Assembly: GCF_007559335.1 (NCBI RefSeq)
Contig: NZ_VMBG01000002.1
Coordinates: 1-64,000 of the forward strand
DNA length: 64,000 bases
Reading direction: 5' to 3'
Origin: Rariglobus hedericola
GTDB taxonomy: Bacteria > Verrucomicrobiota > Verrucomicrobiia > Opitutales > Opitutaceae
Position numbers and translations under genes: made by a program. The notes beneath the pieces were generated by a model. The model was not told where the DNA came from. It did no database searches and saw nothing but the letters and a program-made list of their open reading frames with translations. Below are positions 12,001-27,000 of this stretch, piece after piece (the stretch's first letter is position 1; every line of letters begins with the position of its first letter).

Positions 12001-15000
12001 GAGAATCGAACTGGTCAAGGTGCCGGCGTTCAGCGTGCTGATGGAAGCGGCATCGGCAATAAGCGTGGCGAACGAATCACCCGGGATGCCTTCGAGCGTG
12101 AGTGTCTCGGTCTTGGCAACGTTGGTCGTATTGACCTGGAAGGTGCCGCCAATCTTGATGTCGAGGCCGATGTTCTGGAGGAACGCGAGGTTGGTCTCCA
12201 GCTTCATGACGCCCCAGAGGCGCGGCAGAAGCGTGTCATAAATCGAGGCCGATCCAACGGTGATGCCGAGATCGCCCAAGAACGTGCGGACGCTGACGCC
12301 CTCGGCAACGGAAGTCGGGGCAAGGGAGGTATCCAGAATAAAGATACCCGCGACGGAGCCGAGGTTGCCGAGATAGATGACCTTGAAGGTGCCACCGAAA
12401 TCGAGCTGGAAGCGGTTGCCGCCGCCCGGGGCTGCCTTGGCCGCAAAGTTGACGAAGCCACGGACGTCGAAGATCGGTTCGGCGGTGAGGCCGGCACCGT
12501 TCAGGGTCATGCCGCCGGACAGGCTGATATAGAATTCGCTCAGCGGCTTGCGGACGACGAGAGTCGTCGTGGAGGCAGCGGACGCATTGCCGGCGGTATC
12601 TTCAAAGGCACCGGCAGCGAAGGAGACTTCGATCGTGTATTTCTCGGCGGTCGTCGCGGGAACCGGCATGCCGCTGAAGATGAACTTGGCGCGATTGCCC
12701 GTGATCGTGACGGAGGCGATCGTCAGTCCAGAAGTAGAGACCAGATTGCCGGCGGCATTGTAAACCTTGATGACGAGGTCGGAGGCCTGGACGGTGGAGT
12801 TCTTAATGCTGCCGCCGGCGGTGGCGGGGAACAGGTCGAACTCAAAGAACGTGCCGAGCTTGTCGGACAGGATCGTGGCACCCGAGGTGAAGGTCGGCGT
12901 GATGGTCGGGGTCGCCAAGGTGAAGCTCACCGAGGTCTCCAAGTTGCCGACGTCGTTGGTGTCGCTGAAGGAGCCACCGATGAAGGTAACCGTGATCTTA
13001 CCGGGGGTCAGCGTGCCGGTGATCGTGTAACGATAGGTGTTGGTGCCAACCAGATCGCCAGTCTGCGTGGGCAGCACCGCGACCGTGATTTCGGAACCGT
13101 TGGCATCGGTGAGGCGGATTTCCGGAGCAGCGTCCAGAATCGTGTCGGCCTGCAGACCGGAGCCCGTGGCAGGGCGGAAAGTGATATCGAGGTAGCCTAC
13201 CCCGTTAAACAGGGTGAATCCGAGCGTGGCGTTGGGAGCGATGCCAACGATTTCAGCGGTGCTGCCAGTGACCGTGAAGCTGATGCTCTGTGCGAGGTTG
13301 GTGTAGTTGGACGAATCGGTGATGCTGTTGGCGGCGAGGGCCACGGTGACAGCGCCAGGCGTGAACGCGCCGGTGAAGGAATAACGGTAGGTGTTGGAGG
13401 TGCCTTGACGCACGCCGGTGGCGCTCAAGACGGCAGTCCCCTTGCCTACTCCGGTCATGGTCAAGGGCGGGCCGGCTGCAAGATTCAGGAGCGAGCCCGA
13501 AGCTGCGCTCGGCGAGAACACAAAGTCGATATAACCACGGGCATTGATGTCGGCCAGGCCCGCGGTGCCGCCGGCGTTCGGGGTCGCACTGGTGAAGGTG
13601 GGGCCATCGATGCGCAAGGTGACGGTGGAAGCGATGGCGGCGGGGGCCGTGCCGGTGCCCGAAATGGTCTGCGCCCATGAGCTGGCGATGAAGGAAACCG
13701 TGACGGTGCCGGGAGCCCAAGCGAAGCCGGTGTTGGTGATCTCGTAGCGGAACTGCTGAATGCCCTTGTTTTTCAGGAGAGTCAGGAGAGCGGCTTGCGA
13801 AGCAGCCGTGACCTCGGACGCACTGGAAAGACCGGTGGACGCACTGATCAACATTTCGACCGGCTTGGGGCTCGAAGCGAGGTTGAGGGTGAGGGTCGTG
13901 CCGTTGGCCAGCGTGAGGACGGCGGTAAACTCGGCACCGGTGTCGAGAATGGAGGCGTAGTCGAGGGTGCCGCCGGGGCCGGGCGTAAAGATGACGTCGA
14001 GGTAGTATTTACCGGAGACGGGGTCGACCTTGAGCGAGGTGACGTTCGAAGAAGAGCCGGGGAATACCACATTGCCCGTCGTCGGAGCCGAGGCTGCACC
14101 GACTGCGTTGGCCACGGTGAAGGCAACTTCCTGTCCACTCTCATTGCGGAAGCCCATCTTGAGTTTACCGTCAATCGTGAGCAGGCGGACCTGGTCAGGG
14201 AGATCGGCAAGGAACAGTATGGTCACGGCGCCATCGGCAACCTTGGAAAGGTCGGCGTAAAGTTTGCCCGAGACGCTGAGCAGGCCGCCCGCGAAGTTCA
14301 GCTGACCGGAGATCAGGATCTTCCCGTCGGTGCTGATGATGAGGCTGACGACGCCGTTGAACACGAGCTCGGAGGTGTAGATCGAGTAGATCTTGGCCGA
14401 ACCCTTGATGATCATCGGCGAAGTGAAGGCCGCGGTGAAGCCGTTCTGGCCGGGGTTGGCCTTGATGCTGAGGTATTGCTGGAAGACCTGGCTCTTCACG
14501 CCGGCCAGCCAGCCATCAGCCGTGGGCACAGCGCTGACGTTGAACGCAGGATCGCGCAGGGCGAGCGGGTCATCGATCGAGGGCAGGCTCTTGAAGAACT
14601 CAACGCCGGCGGAGAAGTCGTTCAGCGTGAGGCCGGAATTGGGCTCGATGAGGATGCCGGTGGGCGTGGAAACATTGATGAACATGCCCAACGGTCCGAG
14701 TTCGCTAAAGGCGAGGCGGACGGTGAAGCCCGCCATGCCGGCAACTTTGAAGCCACCCTGCACGCCGATGAAAAGGACGCGGTCCACAATCTGGGACTCG
14801 GGGGTATTCTCATCGCCCAGCGCGAAGTTGCCGGTGGTGGGCTCGGTGATCTTGAGGATGCCGCCGATGAGGCCGCCGGTGATTTCGCCGCCGCTGAGCT
14901 GACCGGAGACGGACACGCCGAGGGAGGCGATGCCGATGACGGGGAACTTGCCGGCGAGGAGCAGGGACGGCTTGATTTCGATGCCCTCAACCACGCCGCT

Positions 15001-18000
15001 GAAATTCAGGCTGCTCGCGCCCGAAAGGCCGACGACGGCAGCGGACAGGATGATTGTGAAGTCACCAGGGGAAGTCTCGAAGTTCGACCATTTGAGGCCG
15101 ATGCTCGTGATACGAATGGGCAGCCAGCTGGGCCACTTGAAGTTGGAGCCATCGGCACCGCCGATGCGGATCGCGACACTGAAGGGCTTGGTAGCGTCGG
15201 TCGGGCTGCCGGTCTTAAAGTCACCGTCGGCGGTAATGTAGAAGTTGCGGGCTTCGCCGCCGAGTTCGAGCGAGCCGATCTTGATATCAACCGAGATCAG
15301 GGCAAAGGCGACGAGGGACTCGGTGCCCGTTGCAGTCGTATCCAAGGAGAAGCCGACCGCGTTGAAGGTCAGCATGCTGCCGAGTTTCAGCTGGAGCGTA
15401 TCGACCTGGAAGATGAAGCCGCTGACCTGGCCATTGCTAAAGGTGAGCTCGGCGCGAAGGGCTTCGGTGTTCTGGGTGCCGTCGGAGTTGCGATCGTCGG
15501 CCGTGTTGCGGTCGGTGATGCGAGCGGAGAAGGCGCTGCTGCCGGGGAAGAAGGCGGCGCCACCCGAAGCGATATAAATGCTGCCGTTGAAGGCCGGCTG
15601 GGCGGAACCGTCGAAGTTGACGCTAAAGTTGGTGACGCCGATGCGGATGTCGTCGAACTCGAGGATCGAGCCGATCTTGATCTTGGCGCCGGCGGTGCCT
15701 GTCGTGCGCGTGGCGGTGGTGGCGCCCGGAACGTCCATGCCGTAAGCGAGCTGGGCTTGGCCGAGAGTGAAGCCGTTCGACCGGATAACGATGCCGGGGA
15801 TCAGCGCGTTGTTCGGATTGTTCGGCTCGGTGTCGTAAGGCGTGAGGCTGCCGGAGAGATCAAGCGACGGGAACGCGATCAGCACGGAATCGATGCGCAC
15901 GAGTTCCTGATTCGCAGCACCGTTCGGATCATATTGGATGCGAATGCCGGTGGCGGTGACGAGGAAGGTGTCCGGAACGAGGATCTTCAGGCTGGCGACG
16001 TCGAGGGAGAATTTGCCGGTCGAGGAGATCGAGAAGTTACCGGGCAGGCCGATCGCGAGGTCGAAGGTGGCGCGGATGCCGACCAGATCGGCGGTGACAC
16101 CGGAAGAGGTCTGGGCACCGGCGGAAGAGGCACCACCAAAGGCGAGGCTGGCGGTCTCGATGGAAATGACGACGGTCAGCACAACCTTACCATTGCTGAA
16201 GCCAAAATCGGCCAGAGAGATGGACGGATTGATCAGCTTCAGCGGTCCGAGATTGATGACCGTGGCTTCGGAGGCCGCCGCGCCACCGACGGCGATGGTG
16301 ATCGTTTCGCTGAACGCGAAGTTGCGCGAAGAAGGAATGTTCGTGGAGGCCGTCGTCGCGAACGAGTTCGCAGCGAAGTTGACCTTCACAACACCGGCTT
16401 GGAAGAGACCGGAGAGATTGGCGGTATTACTGTCCTGCAGATAATAGCGGTAGGTATTCCCGTAGAGCAGCGTGGGGGCACCGGCGCGAACCGTGGCATC
16501 CAGAACACCGCTGCCCGTGAGAGTGATTTCGCCACCGTTGATGGTGGACGCGTCGATCACATTGCCGTCGCGGCTGAAGAAGGTGATGTCGATGTAACCG
16601 AGCTTGTTCATCGAAATCACGCTGACCGCATTATCCGTGGAGATCGAAGTGAGGCGGGCGGAAGGAGGTGCGCCGAGGACACCGGTGGAGCTGACGCTGC
16701 CACCCGTGAAGGTGCCGCCGTTGCTGGCCGCAGCCGCCGGGGCGAAGGCCACGAAGCGCTGGGTAGATGCGAGCGGCAGCGCGTTGGTGGAACCGGAATT
16801 GTCGGTCCAGGAGCCGGCTTGGAACTCGACGGTGTATTCCGCATCAACTGTGAAGCTGCCCGTGAAGGTGTAGCGATAGGTGTTGCCGGTGACCTTGGTG
16901 CCCACGCCGCTGAGAACGATGGTGTCGCTGATGTCCACGCCGTTGCGGTAGATCTTAAACTCGCGACCGGCGTCCGTAATGGTGGCAAGGTCGAGACCCA
17001 CACCATTCACGTCATTGAAGATGACGTCGATGTAGTGGCGGGCGTTCAGGGTCTCGCGGTTGATGACCGCGTTGTTGAACGGATTGGTGAGTTCAGCCGT
17101 AAGCGGACGGCGGTTGAGCGCGTTGAGAGCATTAACCAATATCGTCAGATCCTGGCCAGCGATGCTGGCGCTCGTGATCGTGAGATCTTGGAGGCGGAAC
17201 CCGTCGATCTTCGAGATGCGGAAGGCGGCGCGACCGCCGAGGGCGAAGTCAGGAGCGGCGAGATTAGAGCCGATCTTGATCGATGCGGACGGGATGGTGA
17301 TGTTGACCGTTCCGCCGGGCAGAGGCTGGACAGTGACCGTGCCGGAAAGCTGGAAGGCGCCGGGAACCGTGATCGTGAGCGAACCGCTGAAGATCGGCGC
17401 ATCGCTCGCATCGGCAAACACAAGGCTCACGTTGCGCGTGTTGGTGCCATCGAATACCGAGATGGTTTGCGATCCCGTGCCGGTAGCGGGGATAGCGGCA
17501 CCGGTGCGGTTCATCGCCACACCGAAACGGAGGCCGACCGAGGAAGCGGCCACGTCCAAGCCGGAAAGACCGACAAAGCCCACGGAGCCGGCACCGCTGA
17601 AAGCGTATTTGCCCGCGGCGTTGGTGAACACGACCATGCCAAAATCGATGTCGAAGATGCGCAGGCCGATCGCATCGGGGTTCAAGCCGCCGCCCGCGAG
17701 ACGATACGGACCCTGACCGATGAACACTTCGCCGGCGGCGATGCCGAGGGTGAATTTATTGGCGGTGCGGGTGAAGGCAAAGTTACCGCGCACTTCAAGC
17801 ACGTCGACGATCGAGAGACCGACATTGCTGCCCGTGAACTGGAGGAAGCTGACACCGGAAGCAGCGACTTCGGCTGCGGAGAATTTCAGGGTGATCGTTT
17901 CGCCATCGAGAATCGCAACCTGATCCACCGCGTTGGCGGTTTCGTTGATGCGCAGGGTCATCATCGCGCTGAATACAATGCCATCGACGCCTACGAGCGT

Positions 18001-21000
18001 GACCAGACCCGTGATACGACCAATCATCTTGCCGTCCGTGCCCTTTATCAGGAACGCGGTGCCGCTGGTGAGCTGGAGGCCGATGCGGTCGCTGCTGATA
18101 TTATCACCGATGAACAGCGTGATATTATTACCCACGATCACCTGGGTGGAGACGCCGCCGATGGTGGCATTCTTGAAGCTGAAATCGCCTTCGAGCGTCA
18201 CACCGGGAATGGTGACGGAGAGATTATTCGCGACGATGCGAGTGTAAGTGCCGGCTTCGAGCTGAACGGTGCCGAACACGCCGGTGGCGGTGATCGCGGC
18301 GCCCGTGCTGTTGAACTCCAGTTTGAGTTCGGCTTCGGCGGTAAAGAAAGGAGGAATCGCGGCCGAGGCGATGAAGCTGAGCGAACCAGCGGTGCCGGTC
18401 GAAGTGAGAACAAAAATGCCGCGGGCGTTGGTGATGCTGAGCGGCGTGCCACCGGTGCCGTTGCCGCTGAACGAGCCGATCGAAATCTCGCTGGCGGAAA
18501 GAATGACCTGACGGTTGCCGCTGGTGTCGTTGTATTGCTCGAAGGAGAAGCGGCCGGACAAGGTGACTCCGAGAATGTTGAGGCTGAGGGGCGAAGCTGC
18601 GACGCTGATATACGGCCCGGCGCGGACGTTCAACACGATGGTGCTGTCACCAAGGGTAAACGTCTCATTCACGGCGGTCGCACCGGTATTAAAGGTGACC
18701 GTGAAGGTGCTCGGGTTGAGCGTCAGGCCGGGGACATTCTGCAGAACCGCGGTCGCAACCAAGGTGCCGGCGGTGCTGGTGACGGTGGTGCCGCCGGTGA
18801 CAGCCGACGAGATGAGGAAGGCACCGGACCCGTTATAAATACTGACGAAGGTCGTGCTGTTGCTGCCGAGGCTGGCGGAGAAATTGGCGATCGCGACGCG
18901 GATGACGCTGAGACCGCTGGTCGTCGTGGTCTTCGAGAAGCTAAAGTCGCCGCCCACGCGGACCAAGCCGGCGAGATCGGTCTGCACGCCATACGCGGTG
19001 AACGCCATGTAAGGCGTGGCGCGGGTGCCGGCGGCCATCGTGAGATTTGCGGTCAGGCCCTTGGAGGTAAGCGTGCGGGGGGTCGCGGTGTAGTCGATGC
19101 CGCTGGTGTTATACTGGAACTTCAGGGAGGAGGCCGTGGCGTTCACGAAGCCGCCGCCGCTGAGGGCAAAGCTGCCGGACACTTCGAGCGAAACGGTGCG
19201 GTTGGTCTTCACGACCAGGCCGAGAATACCGTTGCTCAGCGCAACACTGAAGCTGCCGACCGAAAGAGAGGTCGCGACGTTGTTGGCAATGATAACGAGC
19301 TCGGAGCCGACCTTGTCGAAGGAGAAGTTTCCGCGGAAGGTGAAGAAGTCACCGAGGCTGAAATCGATGAGACCGGAGAGGCTCAGGAAATTCTTAAGCG
19401 ACGGCAGGTTGAAATCGAGGTTCAGGTCGAAGTTCGGGAGCGACAGATTGACGTTCGGGAACGAAATGCTCGGAAGCGTGATGTTCGGGAGCGAGATGTT
19501 CGGCAGGTTGAAGGACGGCAGATAAGCCGCGAAGTCAGGAAGCGACAGGGACGGAAGCGCGAGCGACGGTAGCGAGAAGCTGGGGAGGTTGAACGATGGC
19601 AGCGACGGAACGGTCAGGTCGATGTAGGGGAAGGCGCCGAGGTTGAGATCGAGCGACGGCAGGCTGAGGCCGAAGCTGACATCAAACATGTTGAAGTTAA
19701 GCGGCAGGTTGAGCGGCAGCAGCTTGAAGTTGCCGATCAGGGGCGTGACGCCATCGGCCTCGGTGAGGGCGAGCTTGCCGATCTTGACCATACCGGCGGC
19801 ACCGGAAACTCCGCCGATATTGGCAACGATCACGGCGCCGCTGATTTCGCTGATGCGGAGCATCGCACCGCCCGGGGCGGAACCTACGGTGATGGCGGCG
19901 GCGGCGTTGGTGACCGTGATCAGGAACGCGGACTGAACATTACCGAGGACGGTGATGGAGCTCTTGGTAATACCGAAGCGACCGGTAAGCGTGAGGTCCA
20001 AGGTGCCGGCAACGCCGACCGTGATCGCGAGATCAGCCTGGACGGAGAAGAAGTTGCGGTTGGCCAGCGAGGTGTAGTCAAAGAAGATCGCGCCGATGGT
20101 AGCCTTGATCGCGGTGCCGGTGGTGTTGATACCGATGACGGCGCCGGTGGCGGCGACGGAGATGCCGGGGATCGCGGAACCATCGGATTGGAGCAGCGTG
20201 ATGGATCCGATGCGGAGGAGACCGGCGATGCCCGCGGCGTTGATCAGAAACGCACCGTTGATGTTGGTGGCGGAGAGCTTGATGCCATCGGTGGAGGTGC
20301 CGGCAGTGATGGAGGTATTGGCATTCGTGATGCCGACCTTGATCACGGTGGTGGCGAGATTGTTAACGAACACCGAAGCACGTTCGAAGGTGAAGGTGCC
20401 GTTGAGCACGACCGCGCCGATCGCGGTGGTCAGGCCGACTTCAAGAATACCGCCGACTGCGAGGAACTGATACTTATCGGCAGTCGTGTAGGCCAAGGTG
20501 ACCGAACCAATCGTGGCGGAAACCGCGGCACCAGTGGTATTGAAATCGAGGGTGCCCGTCGTGACCGTTGCAGTCAGACCGGTGACGCCCGTCAGCGTAA
20601 TCGCGCCGACCGTGAGGCTACCGGCAACACCTGCACTGGTGATGATCAGGCCGCCGGTGAGTCCGGTGACATTAAGCGAAACGGTGCCGACGGTGAGGCT
20701 GGTGGAAAGTCCGGTCGCAGACAGGCGAATAACCGTGGTGCTGACATTGTTGACCGTGAGCGTGGAGCGCTGGAATGCGATCGCACCGGTGAGCGTGGCC
20801 ACCACCGGACCGACATTGAGGCCGAGCGCAATCGTGCCGGAGACGGCGAGGAAGTTGCGCTGGTCGGCGCCCGCGAAAGTGAAGGACTGGCCACCCAAGG
20901 TGGCGGCAAGATCGGCGCCCGTGGTGTTGATATCGAGCTTGAGCGCAGAACCCGTGGCGGTCACGCCGGTGACGCCAGTGAGAGCGATCGCACCGACCGT

Positions 21001-24000
21001 GACGGAACCACCGAAGCCTGCGCCGTTGAGCAGGAACACGCCGTTGATGTTGGTGGCGGTCAGGGCGACTCCACCGAGCGACAGGGAGGTGGAGCCACTC
21101 GAAACCGCGACGGTGATGATGCTCGTCGAAACCGCGTTAACGGTCTGGCTAACTTTCTCGAAGGAGAACGTGCCGGCCAGCGTGGCGGAAACACCCGAGA
21201 CGGAGATGGCCAGGCTGGCGGTGCCGGTGATCGAAATGAAATCGTATTTGTTGGCCGCGGTGTAATCGAAGGAGCCGGTGCCTACGTCGGCACTAATACC
21301 CGCGCCCGTGGTGTTGACCTGAAGCGTGAGCGCCGAGAGCTCGAAGGTGAAGCCGCTGAAAGCGGTGCCGTCAGGACGGGTCACCGTCACCGAGGCGACG
21401 TTCAACAGGCCGGCGAGACCCGTGGAGCGAAGGACCAAGGCGCCGTTGATGCCACCAAAGGTAAGGCGGGCGCCGGTCGATCCGGAACCGACGGTCAACG
21501 CGAGAGCGGCCTCTTCGGCCTGAAGCAGAATAACGGATTCAGCAGTGCCGCCGCTGATCGAAACCGTGAGCTGGGTGAAGCTGAAGCGACCGGTCAGCGA
21601 GGCGCTGACGCCGGTGGTAGCGAGACCGAGGTCCAGATCGGCCGAGACACTAAAGAAGTTGAATTCTTGCGTATCGGTGAAGGCAAGTTCGATGCCGTCG
21701 ATGTTGGCCTCGACCGCGGCACCGGTCTTGTTGAACTGAAGGACAATGTTCGAGGCGGTCGCGGTCACACCGGTGATGCCGGTCAGCGCAAGGCTGGTAA
21801 CCGTAAAGGAACCGGAAGCGCCGAGGCTGGTGACGAGAATCGCCCCGTCGATATCGGTGAGTGCGAGGGTGACTCCACCGGCGACCAGGCTGGCAGTCGC
21901 ATTCTGGATCGATATACCGATCACCGAATCGGTAAAGCCATTGACCGAGGTATTCTGCTGGCGGAACCCGATGGTGCCGGTGAATCCGACGGCGGCGGCG
22001 CCCGTGCCGACCGTGACCGTCATGGTGCCCATGAAGGCGATGAAATTGTGTTGATCCGCTCCGGCGTAAGTGAAGTCCAGCGCGCCGGTGCTGACCGCGG
22101 CGTCCGCGCCCGTGGTGTTAAATTGAAGGGTGGCGCTGGTGACAGTAAGTGCCAGACCGGTAACTTGGGAAAGAACTGCAGAACTGACAGTGAGCTTGCC
22201 GGCGGCACCGGCGGACGTGATTAGAAACGCACCGGTGATACCGGTCAGGGCGAGCTTGGGTCCGGTGGTGCTGCCGGTAACCAAGCTCATGTAACCCGCG
22301 CTCACGCTGGCGCGGATTACAGGAGAGGTGACGGTATTGATTGAGATGCCGGTGCGTTCAAAGGTGTAGAAGCCGCCGATTTCGAGGGCGGTTCCATTTA
22401 CAACGAGCCCGAAAAGAACGGTCGCCTGAATCGCGACGAAGTTACGGCGATCGGTCGCGCTGTAATCAAACGCGACCGAACCCAGAGTGCCGGCGACCGC
22501 CGCACCCGTGGTGTTGAACTCAAGCGTAGTCGTGGTGTTGGCCACCGTAGTGAGCGTGAGGCCGGGAACGCCGAGCAGCTGAATCTGGCCAACCGTAAGT
22601 TTGCCCGCGGTGCCGGCGGTGCCATTGGCGCCAATCAGGAGAATACCGGAGATATTCGTGGCACGAAGCGTGACGCCGCCGGCTTTAAATTCGAGGACGC
22701 CGTTGGCAACCGTGACGCGACGGAAGCTCATGGCGGTGCCAAAAGCTTCATCGGCCGATGCGTAGGTGAAGTCACCCGTGAGGATGAGATTATCACCGAC
22801 GCTCAGATTCAGGCCGGCCACCGAAACATTGGTGCCGTTGACGGAGATCGAAATGGTCAGCGTGGTCGTTTCGTTGATCTCGATGCTCAGGCCTTGAGCG
22901 GTGTTGTCCGCGGTGTTGGCGGTGATGTCCACGTGACCGGAAACCGAGGCGGCTCCACCCGCGCTCACGCTGGCGTCACCGGTGCCTTGGAAGGCGTAAG
23001 TTTTGGTGCCTTGGGAATCACTAAGGACCGCGAGGATGAAGGCGGCGTTGGAGATCGTGCCGGTGCCGGTGACGTTGCCCGAGATACCGGTCCCACCGAA
23101 CACGATGCTCGAGGTGCCACCGGAAGCGGAAGGATTATAATCCATGGCCAGACCCAGGGAGTTAAAGGTCGCGAAACTGCCGATGGTCAGAAGCGAAGTA
23201 TCGAGACGGATACGGAACGAGCCCGTCTCAAGATCATAACCGCCGGTGACTGCGAAGCTGTCGGCATCGCCGCCATCGGATACCGTCAAGGTCAAGCCAC
23301 TGCCCAAGGAAAGCGTCGCGGTGCCGGAATTGATATTCACCATGCCGGTGAGCGCACCACCGGTGGTATAGTTAACAGCCGTAAGGGTGATGGTCGGAGC
23401 AGCGATGCTCACAAAGGAACCCAGAGAGAATCCAGCGGCGATGGTTCCGGTGGCGCTATCAATCGAGAAACCATTCTGGCGAATACGCAGGTTCTGGATC
23501 GTGGCGGTGGCATTGTTGAGCGGGATCAGCGTCACGCCAACCGAAGCAATGGTCAGCAATTCCTGGGTGGCGGCACCAAACGGATTATAGGTGAAGGTCG
23601 CGGTGCTGAGGGTCGCGTTGAGGAAACCGGGGATGCTCAAGGCCGCCTGGTCAATCGTCAGAGCGAAGATGCGGGTGTTCAGGTCAAAGGTTCCGGAAAC
23701 CGCATTCGTGTCATTGAGATCGGCACCGTCCGAGAGGACCGCCGTCAGCACGGAACCCAGCGCGAGCGAACCGCCGGTCGCACTGAAGGTCAGCGTGCCC
23801 GCGAGAACCGAAGGCGTCGCGGTGCTGTAATTGAAGTTTTGAAGACTGACCGTCACGCCCGTGGCCGTGAGCACACCGGCAAAATTCACGCTGGTGGGAT
23901 TGAGCGTGGCGTCAGCGAACGATACGCCGTCCTTGCGAATCTGCAGATTGGTGATCGCAACGGAGAGGTTATCCAGCGCGAGCAGGCGGACCGCAGCCGT

Positions 24001-27000
24001 CGAGACCGTTGCGATAACCGAGGCTGCACCCAAATCGATGGTGACGTTGGTGGCACTTACCTGAAGCGAGTTCGCAAGGGTCAGCTCCAAACCACCGATG
24101 GTAATGATCAAGCCGCCCAAGGCGCTCGAGGAGCCAAGCGAGAACGAAGCGATGATATTCAGCGCACTCGTGGTGATGATCGAGTTGCCGGGGAAGAGCG
24201 TAAGGCTGCCAACTGAGAGGGTGATCGAACCCGTAACCGGCGTGGTGACGTTTGAGCGGTCGACCACGAAGTCGACGACCGTGAGCTTGAGATTGCCCAA
24301 GCGGACGAAGCTCTGGAAATCAACCGTGCCAGTTACAGCGAGTTCCAAGGTGCCGATGGTGAAGCCGGTGCGACGCAGAACGAAGCTGTCAATGGAACCC
24401 GAAAGAAGCGGGAAGAGCGGCGAGCTGACCGCGACGCTGGAAATCGTGGCGAGAATGGCGGCACCCGGAGTCAGCGTGATATTACTGAAGGCGAGTTTGA
24501 GGGCGTCACCGATCCGAAGATCCAGGCTCGTAACTACGATCTTCAGTTTTGCGGAATCAGACAGATCGTAGTAAGCACTCACGCCCGTGAAGGTGGAGTG
24601 AAGGAATCCAAACGAGGGGAAGAGCGCCAAGCCGGACAAGGAAAGCGTGATCGTGCCGGCAACCACCGGCGTGGGTCCGTAGGTATAAGAGAAGTTGGCC
24701 AGGTTGAAGGTGGCGCCACTAAAGGTCAGGAAATCACCAATCGTGTCCCCTAGCCCACCGGTCGTGCTGCCCGGCATGGTGACCGTGAGATCAGCCAGCG
24801 TGAAGCCCGTGCTAGAAATAACGAGATTCGTCAGAGAAGCCGTAGGCAGTGCGGCGATCGACGGGAAGGAAAGGGTCGCCGTGGCCAGCGTAGCGAGAGT
24901 CGTTGCGTTCGGCGTGAAATCAAAATTGGTGGCGGAAATCTTGAAGGCCTCGCCGAATGCCAAGTCCAAAGTCGCGAAATGGAACTTCAGAGAACCGGTG
25001 GAAAGGAGCCCCGAGCCGAGATCGTAGCTGGCAACCAAACCGGTAAAGGAAGTGGTGAAGAAGCTGCCGTTCGGGAAGAGCGCGAACTGGCCAACGGAAA
25101 GCGTGATCGTTCCCGCGACGGTGCCGAGCTCACGATTCACCGAGAAACCGGCGATAGTGAAATCGAGGTTTCCAACCGTGGCGAAACCGCCGAGAGAAAC
25201 CGGTCCATTCACGTGGATCGTCACGTCAGGAAGGGAGAAAGCCAGCTTGCTGAGTTCGAAGCTCGTAAAAATGCCCGACAGGCTGGGCATGCCTGGAACG
25301 CGGAAAACAACGTTGGAGAAAACCGCCATCACATCCAACGACGGACTGAGATTGAAGGAGGGCAGATCGACCTCGATGAATTCACCGATGCGAACCGTGA
25401 TCGCCGGAATGCTCAGGGTCAGAGAATTGGGAACACTCAGGTCGTAGGTGCCGAGAAGCGTGCCGAGGTTAAGTTTAAGGAAACCGATGGACGGGAAGAG
25501 AACGGCACCGGTAACCGCGAGATCAATGGATCCATTGATCGCGGGCGCGGAACCGTAAACAAAGGAGACGTCCGTGACGGTGAGGCTGAGGCTGTCGACC
25601 TTGAGCACGGAACCAAAGGTATCATTGAAGGCGACGAGCGCCGCAACCGGCGTGGTCAGCGTGACGCTGCCCAAGGTAAACCCGGTGCGCTTAAGAACGA
25701 TGTTGGTAACCGAAATCGGGGTGACTCCCGAGAACTGGGCGGCACCGATCGAAGCCGTCGCCAAGGTGGCGAGAGGATCGGTCAGGCCGGCATGGGGATT
25801 GAAGGTGATCGTGGAAGCCGAGATCTTGATTGCGCTGGCAACGATGATTTCAACAGCAGCGGCTTCGATGCTGAGCGAACCGGTCGGCGAAGAACCGCCG
25901 AGATCGAAGCCAAGAGTAAGACCGGTCGCAGTCGCGCGAAGGAGGCTGCTGGAAGGATAGACCGTAAGACTGGACGCGGTGGCGGTCACCGAACCGGAAA
26001 CCGTGGCGCCGCCAGGAGCGAAATTGACGTCAAGGTTAGCGACAACCATCTGCAAACCAGAAACCGTCAGGAAATCACCGATCGTGGCGACGCCACCGCC
26101 AGAAACACTCAGGGTGGCATCGGAAACCGAGAACCCGTCACGACGAACCGTGAAGTCCGTCAAGGTGACCGGACCGACCTCACTAAAGAGAGGGGAAGAA
26201 ATCGTGGCGCTCGCCGTGCTGATCAGGGTCTGGTTGGCGGCGGAGCTGGAAGGATCAAAATTGAGAACGACGTTGGATGCGGAGACCTTGAGCGCATCAC
26301 CAACGTTCAGGGTGGTCTGATCCAAGGTCAGAGAATAGGTGCTCGTTGCGGTATTATATATACCGTTAACGGCAAACCGGTCTGAATCGGAGCCGTCGGT
26401 GATCGATGCCGAGAAGGCCTGACCTTCAAAAAGGCTGGCGGAACCGGCAGTGATCTGGACGCTACCGCCAAATGCACCTGAGTTGTAGGTGATATTGGCA
26501 AACGAAACCCAGACATCGGACAGCTTAGCGACATCGCCCAACTGGAGGTTCAATCCACCAAAAGAGACATCACCAGAAAATTGGCCGGCAGCGATCGCGG
26601 CGAACTTGTCGGCGATAAAGGTTTCTAATGAGGTCGGCGCGGTTGCGCGGACGACCAACTGGATGCGGTCGGCTTTTTGAACGACCTCAAAACAGAGCGA
26701 ACCGTTGGCAAAGGTCTGGCCGGTGATGTGGTCGAAGCGACCCGTTGCGGAACCAAACGTGATGATATCAAAAGTGTCACCGATGGTCGGCGTGTAGCCG
26801 CTGCCATAAAGAGAGAGCGCGAGCGTGCCTCCAAAATTGGCGGCGCCGGTAACATTGACTTGGTCGTGGCCAGTTCCAGGGGTGAGGCCACCAATTTCGA
26901 TTTCGAGCACGCCATCCGAAGACTGGCTGAAGCTGGCGAAGGTATCGATGCCCGGGGAATTGCCCGGCGCGAAGGTTCCGTTGTTTATCAACGCAAGAGC

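Noticed and set aside
13795-19572. A 1,925-residue plus-strand open frame (and similar ones at 3868-7983, 11296-13680, 739-2460)
   Set aside because: They are rich in Gly, Asp, Glu and Arg without any domain, and mirror the codon bias of the giant minus-strand gene. They are antisense shadows.
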